Origin: Rhodococcus gordoniae
GTDB lineage: Bacteria; Actinomycetota; Actinomycetes; Mycobacteriales; Mycobacteriaceae
Direction of reading: 5' to 3'
Assembly: GCF_001646655.1 (NCBI RefSeq)
Contig: NZ_LPZN01000050.1
Coordinates: 172,258-236,257 of the forward strand
DNA: 64,000 bases
The translations under genes and the position numbers were made by a program. Shown piece by piece: positions 60,506 through 64,000 of the stretch. Each line of letters starts with the position of its first letter. Positions within the stretch are counted from its first letter, which is position 1. The notes under the pieces were generated by a model. That model made no database searches. It worked only from the letters and a program-made list of their open reading frames with translations, and had not been told where the DNA came from.

Positions 60506-62065
60506 ATGCGCAGATCGGGAGTGATCGCCGCGATGTGGATCACGGTTGCCGTGGTGTCGACCGCGTGCGGAGCAGGCCCGTCGATACGTCCCGACGTCGC
60601 CGTCGTACGGGACGATCCCGGTGTCGCCGTGGATCGGCCCTCGCAGGACGAGGCCACGGTGCCCGAACTTCCGGTGCCGTCGGCCGAACCGGCCTGGCGG
60701 GACTGCACCGGAGAGACCCTGTCCGCCTTCGATGCACCCCCGGGTCCTGCGGGTCTCGTCCTCGAGTGCGCGGAGGTCGTCGCACCGATCGATGTGGCCG
60801 GAACCGTGACGGGCACCTTCCCCTTGGCCGTCATGCGTGCGCGCCTGGCGGACACTCCTACCGACGCCGCTCCCCTGGTGCTCACGACCGGCGCCGACAC
60901 GGCGTCGACACGCGCACTCACCGGCATGGCGACCGGTCCGATGTCCGGTGCACTGGCGATGCGTCCGATCGTCGCGGTGGATCGTCGCGGAATCGGCAGC
61001 TCGCTCGCGATCGACTGCATCTTTCCCGCTGATCGCCGCGGTCTCGGCGACCTCGGCCAATTCGGCCGCACCGGCGATGCACCCGATCGGGTCGCCGACC
61101 TCGGCCGTCAGGCGACCGTCTCGTGCACCGACTATCTGCAGCCTCAGCAACTGATGTTCGGCGCCTCGCACGCCGCCGACGACATCGAGCGTCTCCGCCA
61201 GGCGTGGGGGGTGGACCGGATCGGTCTGCTCGGAGTGGGGAACGGTGCGACCGTCGCACTCGCCTACGCTGCGGCGTATCCCGGTGCGGTCGGCCGGCTC
61301 GTCCTCGACTCCCCCGCCGCGGCCACCGCGGACGCGGAGCTCATGGCCGAGTCGCGGGCCCGTGGCGCGGAGGCCGCCGTCGACGCCTTCGCCCGTCGGT
61401 GCGCCGCCCTCGACTGCGCGCTCGGAGACGATCCCCGCGCGGCGATCGAGGAACTGCACGAGCAGGCGGCCGCGGGCGAGCTCGCGCCGGTCTCGGCCAA
61501 CTCCTTCCTCACCGCCCTGACGGGGGTCCTCGGCACTCCACGCGCCGATCTGCAGGCCCGCGTCCGCGAAGTCGCGGACGTCCTCGCAGCGGCGCGGGGC
61601 GGTGACGTCATGCCGCTCATCGAGCTGGTCGGTGCGGCCGAGGCAGCGCTCTCGACGGACGGCCAGTTCGTCGCGCGGTGCAGCGACGGGCAGCGGTGGC
61701 CGACCCCGACCCACGCGGGCGATCTCGCGAAGAGCTGGTCCACGCTGTACCCGCTGTACGGAGCGGACCTCGCGACGGGCCTGACGGCGTGCGCGGCCTG
61801 GCCGAGCCTGCCGGCGCCCCCGCTTCCTGCCGCGCTCGACGTGCCCGTGCTCGTCTCCTCGGGCGCCGCCGACCCGATCGTGGGTAACGCCGGGGTGGAA
61901 TCGGTGACCGGTGTACTCACCGCGGGTGGCATCGCCTGGGCGTCACTGTCGTGGCAGGGCGCCGGCTACTCGGCGGTCCTGCACTCGGGATGCGTGCAGG
62001 CGCGGGTGGAGACCTATCTGTCCGACGGAGAACTTCCACCCAACGGGAGCCTGTGCCCCGCGTGA
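60506..62065 (+). CDS. TAP-like alpha/beta hydrolase lipoprotein lacking catalytic residues
   Basis: 519 residues. The signal peptide ends in the lipobox VVSTAC, with Cys near residue 21. The alpha/beta hydrolase fold is clear (IVAVDRRGIGSS, RLVLDSPAAAT, VPVLVSSGAADPIVGNAG, terminal YLSDGELPPNGSLCPA). The nucleophile elbow reads LLGVGNGATVALAYA, that is G-V-G-N-G where G-x-S-x-G is expected. The usual catalytic His region reads GAGYSAVLHSGC, with Tyr in place of His. Only the Asp remains. The frame is intact, so this may be a non-enzymatic, envelope-located protein next to aftC. Confidence 0.8.
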   Translation: MRRSGVIAAMWITVAVVSTACGAGPSIRPDVAVVRDDPGVAVDRPSQDEATVPELPVPSAEPAWRDCTGETLSAFDAPPGPAGLVLECAEVVAPIDVAGTVTGTFPLAVMRARLADTPTDAAPLVLTTGADTASTRALTGMATGPMSGALAMRPIVAVDRRGIGSSLAIDCIFPADRRGLGDLGQFGRTGDAPDRVADLGRQATVSCTDYLQPQQLMFGASHAADDIERLRQAWGVDRIGLLGVGNGATVALAYAAAYPGAVGRLVLDSPAAATADAELMAESRARGAEAAVDAFARRCAALDCALGDDPRAAIEELHEQAAAGELAPVSANSFLTALTGVLGTPRADLQARVREVADVLAAARGGDVMPLIELVGAAEAALSTDGQFVARCSDGQRWPTPTHAGDLAKSWSTLYPLYGADLATGLTACAAWPSLPAPPLPAALDVPVLVSSGAADPIVGNAGVESVTGVLTAGGIAWASLSWQGAGYSAVLHSGCVQARVETYLSDGELPPNGSLCPA

Positions 62066-62128
62066 CATCGCGGGGCACCGGCCAGGGCGTGTGCGCAGGC
62101 CCGCATCCGCTCGGGGTACCGTGCCGTA

Positions 62129-63364
62129 GTGTTCCTCAGAAGTCTCGAACCCCGTACCGCACGCACGACCGCCGAAGTGGTCAAGGCTGTGGTGTGGCCC
62201 CTCGCCGTCCTGACGGTTCTGCACCGGGTCGTGATCAAAGCGGTCAACGGGTTTCGAACGGACGACTTCACCCCGGTCTACAACGCGGCGCTGGCCTTCC
62301 TCAACCGCCGGCCCGTGTACACCGCCGAGTTCCAGTGGGTCGACCCCCACTATCTCTACCCACCTTCCGGGACCCTGTTGATCGCACCGATCGCGGTGAT
62401 CGACCCGGAACGGTCGCGGTGGCTGTTCATCCTGGCCAATGCGATCGCGATCCTCATCGCGCTGTACCTGCTGCTGCGCATGTTCGGTCTGCGACTCGAT
62501 TCGCCGATCGCGCCGGTGCTGGTCTTCGCCGCGTTCGCGTCCGAGACCGTGACCAACACACTCGTCTTCACGAACATCAACGGTCTCGTCCTCCTCGGCG
62601 AGATCGCGTTCTTGACGCTGCTGCTCAAACGGCGTGACCTGTGGGCCGGAGCGGCGCTCGGCCTGACCTTCGCCGTCAAACCGATCCTGGCGCCCCTGCT
62701 GTTGTTGCCGCTCGTCCGCGGGCAGTGGAAGGTCTTCGTCACCGCTGCCGCCGTCCCGATCGCGTTGACGATCATCGCCTGGCCCCTGTCGGTCGACGCC
62801 TGGCAGTTCGTCGAGCACACCGTGCCCTATCTGCTCGAGTCCCGCGACTACTTCAACAGCGCGATCGTCGGCAACGGCATGTACTACGGGCTTCCGGGGT
62901 GGCTGATCCTCGGTCTGCGGGCGGTGCTCGCGGTGATGGTGGCGGTCTCGGTGTGGCTGCTCTACCGCTACTGCCGCCACGACGAGGTGTTCTTCGTGTG
63001 CACCGCCGGCGGTGTGCTGCTCGCGGCGTCGTTCCTGCTCGGGTCGCTCGGGCAGATGTACTACTCGATGATGCTGTTCCCGCTGCTGATGACGGTGCTG
63101 CTGCCGAACTCCGTGATGCGGAACTGGCCCGCCTGGCTCGCCGTCTACGGCTTCCTGAGCTACGACTCGTGGCTGTCGAACCGGTGGGTGGAGGCCGGAC
63201 GGGCAGCGGAGTACATGAAAACCACCTTCGGGTGGTCGCTGCTGCTCATCGTGGTGTTCGCCGTCCTGGTCGACCGGTACCTCGCGGCGAAGCGCGAAGG
63301 ACGCCTGGCGGACGGCATCGAACCGTCGCACCTGCTCGAGGAGAAGCAACCGGCCCGCACGTGA
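62129..63364 (+). CDS. aftC: Alpha-(1,3) arabinofuranosyltransferase AftC (GT87-type)
   Basis: 411-residue polytopic GT-C enzyme that branches the arabinan of arabinogalactan and lipoarabinomannan from decaprenyl-phospho-arabinose. About ten membrane helices. The first extracytoplasmic loop has GFRTDDFTPVYNAALAFL with the likely catalytic Asp, and FQWVDPHYLYPPSGTLLIAP follows; later NINGLVLLGEIAFLTLLL and GLTFAVKPILAPLLLLPLV match DUF2029 enzymes. The C-terminus is short and charged. It starts with GTG 62129, 63 bp after the hydrolase gene and likely in one operon with it. Confidence 0.9.
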   Translation: MFLRSLEPRTARTTAEVVKAVVWPLAVLTVLHRVVIKAVNGFRTDDFTPVYNAALAFLNRRPVYTAEFQWVDPHYLYPPSGTLLIAPIAVIDPERSRWLFILANAIAILIALYLLLRMFGLRLDSPIAPVLVFAAFASETVTNTLVFTNINGLVLLGEIAFLTLLLKRRDLWAGAALGLTFAVKPILAPLLLLPLVRGQWKVFVTAAAVPIALTIIAWPLSVDAWQFVEHTVPYLLESRDYFNSAIVGNGMYYGLPGWLILGLRAVLAVMVAVSVWLLYRYCRHDEVFFVCTAGGVLLAASFLLGSLGQMYYSMMLFPLLMTVLLPNSVMRNWPAWLAVYGFLSYDSWLSNRWVEAGRAAEYMKTTFGWSLLLIVVFAVLVDRYLAAKREGRLADGIEPSHLLEEKQPART

Positions 63365-63421
63365 TCCGTCCGTTCCGGTGCAGACGTGACGGGCGCCCCG
63401 GCCGCGGTTAGCGTGGAGATC

Positions 63422-63850
63422 ATGACGTCTGCTCCTCGATCCGAACCCGCACCCAAGGTCGTCCACAGCGACGAGGAATGGCGCGCGAAACTCACTCCCG
63501 CCGAATTCGCCGTGCTACGGCAGGCCGGCACCGAACGTCCCTTCGTCGGCGAGTACACCGACACCGACACCGAGGGCCTCTACGAATGCCGGGCGTGCGG
63601 TGCCGAACTGTTCCGCAGCACCGAGAAGTTCCACTCGCACTGCGGGTGGCCGTCGTTCTTCGATCCCACCGACTCCGACGCCGTGATCCTGCGCGAGGAC
63701 GACTCGCTGGGGATGCGGCGTGTCGAGGTGGTGTGCGCGACGTGCCACAGCCATCTCGGGCACGTCTTCGAGGGCGAGGGCTACCCGACGCCCACCGACA
63801 AGCGGTACTGCATCAACTCGATCTCCCTGCGCCTGGTTCCGTCGGAGTGA
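63422..63850 (+). CDS. msrB: Peptide methionine (R)-S-oxide reductase
   Basis: 142 residues. Zinc cysteines are in YECRACGAELF and VVCATCHSHLGHVFEGEG; the core has KFHSHCGWPSFFDP; the catalytic Cys is in DKRYCINSISLRL. It repairs methionine R-sulfoxide in proteins, probably in the cytosol as there is no signal peptide. ATG 63422 follows aftC by 57 bp. Its 3' end overlaps the convergent HAD-type gene by 38 bp. Confidence 0.95.
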   Translation: MTSAPRSEPAPKVVHSDEEWRAKLTPAEFAVLRQAGTERPFVGEYTDTDTEGLYECRACGAELFRSTEKFHSHCGWPSFFDPTDSDAVILREDDSLGMRRVEVVCATCHSHLGHVFEGEGYPTPTDKRYCINSISLRLVPSE

Positions 63851-63998
63851 TCCCGGCCGCGGCCAGCGCGGTCCACAGCGCGTCGTGCCGCTCGGCGGTC
63901 GGTGACGGTTCGACGAGTTCGAACGCACATCCGATCGACCGTGCGGCCCCGTCCGCCTTTTCGCTGTCGCCGATCATCAGCGTGCGCCGCGGGTCGAC
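63813..63998 (-). CDS. C-terminal part of a HAD-superfamily hydrolase
   Basis: An open frame enters from the window edge and stops at 63813-63815, giving about 61 residues. The sequence PRRTLMIGDSEKADGAARSI is motif IV of haloacid dehalogenase-type phosphatases (GDSxxxD-like), followed by GCAFELVEPSPTAERHDALW. The 5' part is outside the window, so substrate class cannot be judged. The last 38 bp are antisense to the end of msrB. Confidence 0.7.
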   Translation of the reverse strand, partial: VDPRRTLMIGDSEKADGAARSIGCAFELVEPSPTAERHDALWTALAAAGITPTEPGAGRSS

Positions 63999-64000
63999 GC

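Overview
The window is high-GC (estimated by eye at about 68-70%), densely coded actinobacterial chromosome, most likely Rhodococcus or a close mycolic-acid-bearing relative (Mycobacteriales). Three things point there: mycolata envelope genes (phosphatidylinositol mannoside genes pgsA/patA/pimA and the arabinofuranosyltransferase aftC), many GTG starts with 4-bp gene overlaps, and a gene order that, from memory, follows several blocks of the Mycobacterium tuberculosis chromosome: alaS-ruvX-mltG-aroE; hisS-hydrolase-ppi-relA-apt-lipoprotein-secF-secD-yajC-ruvB-ruvA-ruvC; yebC-pdxT-tesB-pdxS; NUDIX-pimA-patA-pgsA-HIT-thrS; GNAT-zapE-hydrolase-aftC-msrB. I see no phage, insertion sequence, integrase or CRISPR array.

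Layout. 1-1.8 kb: tail of a DUF1622-like membrane protein and an ECF sigma factor with its YCII-domain partner; the sigma gene contains a perfect 52-bp palindrome. 2-9.4 kb: aroE, mltG, ruvX, alaS and rarA, all on the minus strand. 9.5-20.2 kb: Tat-exported PhoD phosphatase, an APH-type kinase, DUF4235 protein, aspS, YpfJ-type metallopeptidase, a chagasin-like inhibitor, a degenerate uridine-kinase-like protein, an SDR and a RecQ-type helicase. 20.2-28.1 kb is more accessory: DUF4383 protein, an unannotated 40-residue protein with no basic residues, paired CBS-domain (CNNM/CorC) membrane proteins behind a short basic leader ORF, two pirins divergent from a MarR regulator, and an orphan pair of type VII secretion-type proteins.

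28.1-43.3 kb is a housekeeping block: hisS, metallo-hydrolase, two cyclophilins, bifunctional (p)ppGpp enzyme, apt, a substrate-binding lipoprotein, secDF-yajC and ruvCAB. 43.5-49 kb holds yebC and the PLP synthase genes pdxT and pdxS with tesB; an RsbQ-RsbP stress-signalling pair on the opposite strand lies between tesB and pdxS. 49.3-55.9 kb is one minus-strand operon starting with thrS and making phosphatidylinositol phosphate and its mannosides. 56-58.4 kb carries an orphan DUF742 protein, six tRNA genes (Val-CAC; Gly-GCC, Cys-GCA, Val-GAC; then Gly-GCC and Val-GAC again) and a stand-alone LeuA-type regulatory domain behind a ribosome-mediated attenuator whose leader peptide contains Val-Leu-Val-Val. 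58.7-64 kb: GNAT, zapE, a TAP-like alpha/beta hydrolase lipoprotein that lacks its catalytic Ser and His, aftC, msrB and the 3' end of a HAD-type phosphatase.

The most unusual items are the LeuA-domain attenuator unit, the 40-residue protein, the 52-bp palindrome, the RsbQP insertion, the orphan type VII pair and the catalytically degenerate hydrolase. Motif calls were made by reading translations. No database search was run, so family names are recognition calls.
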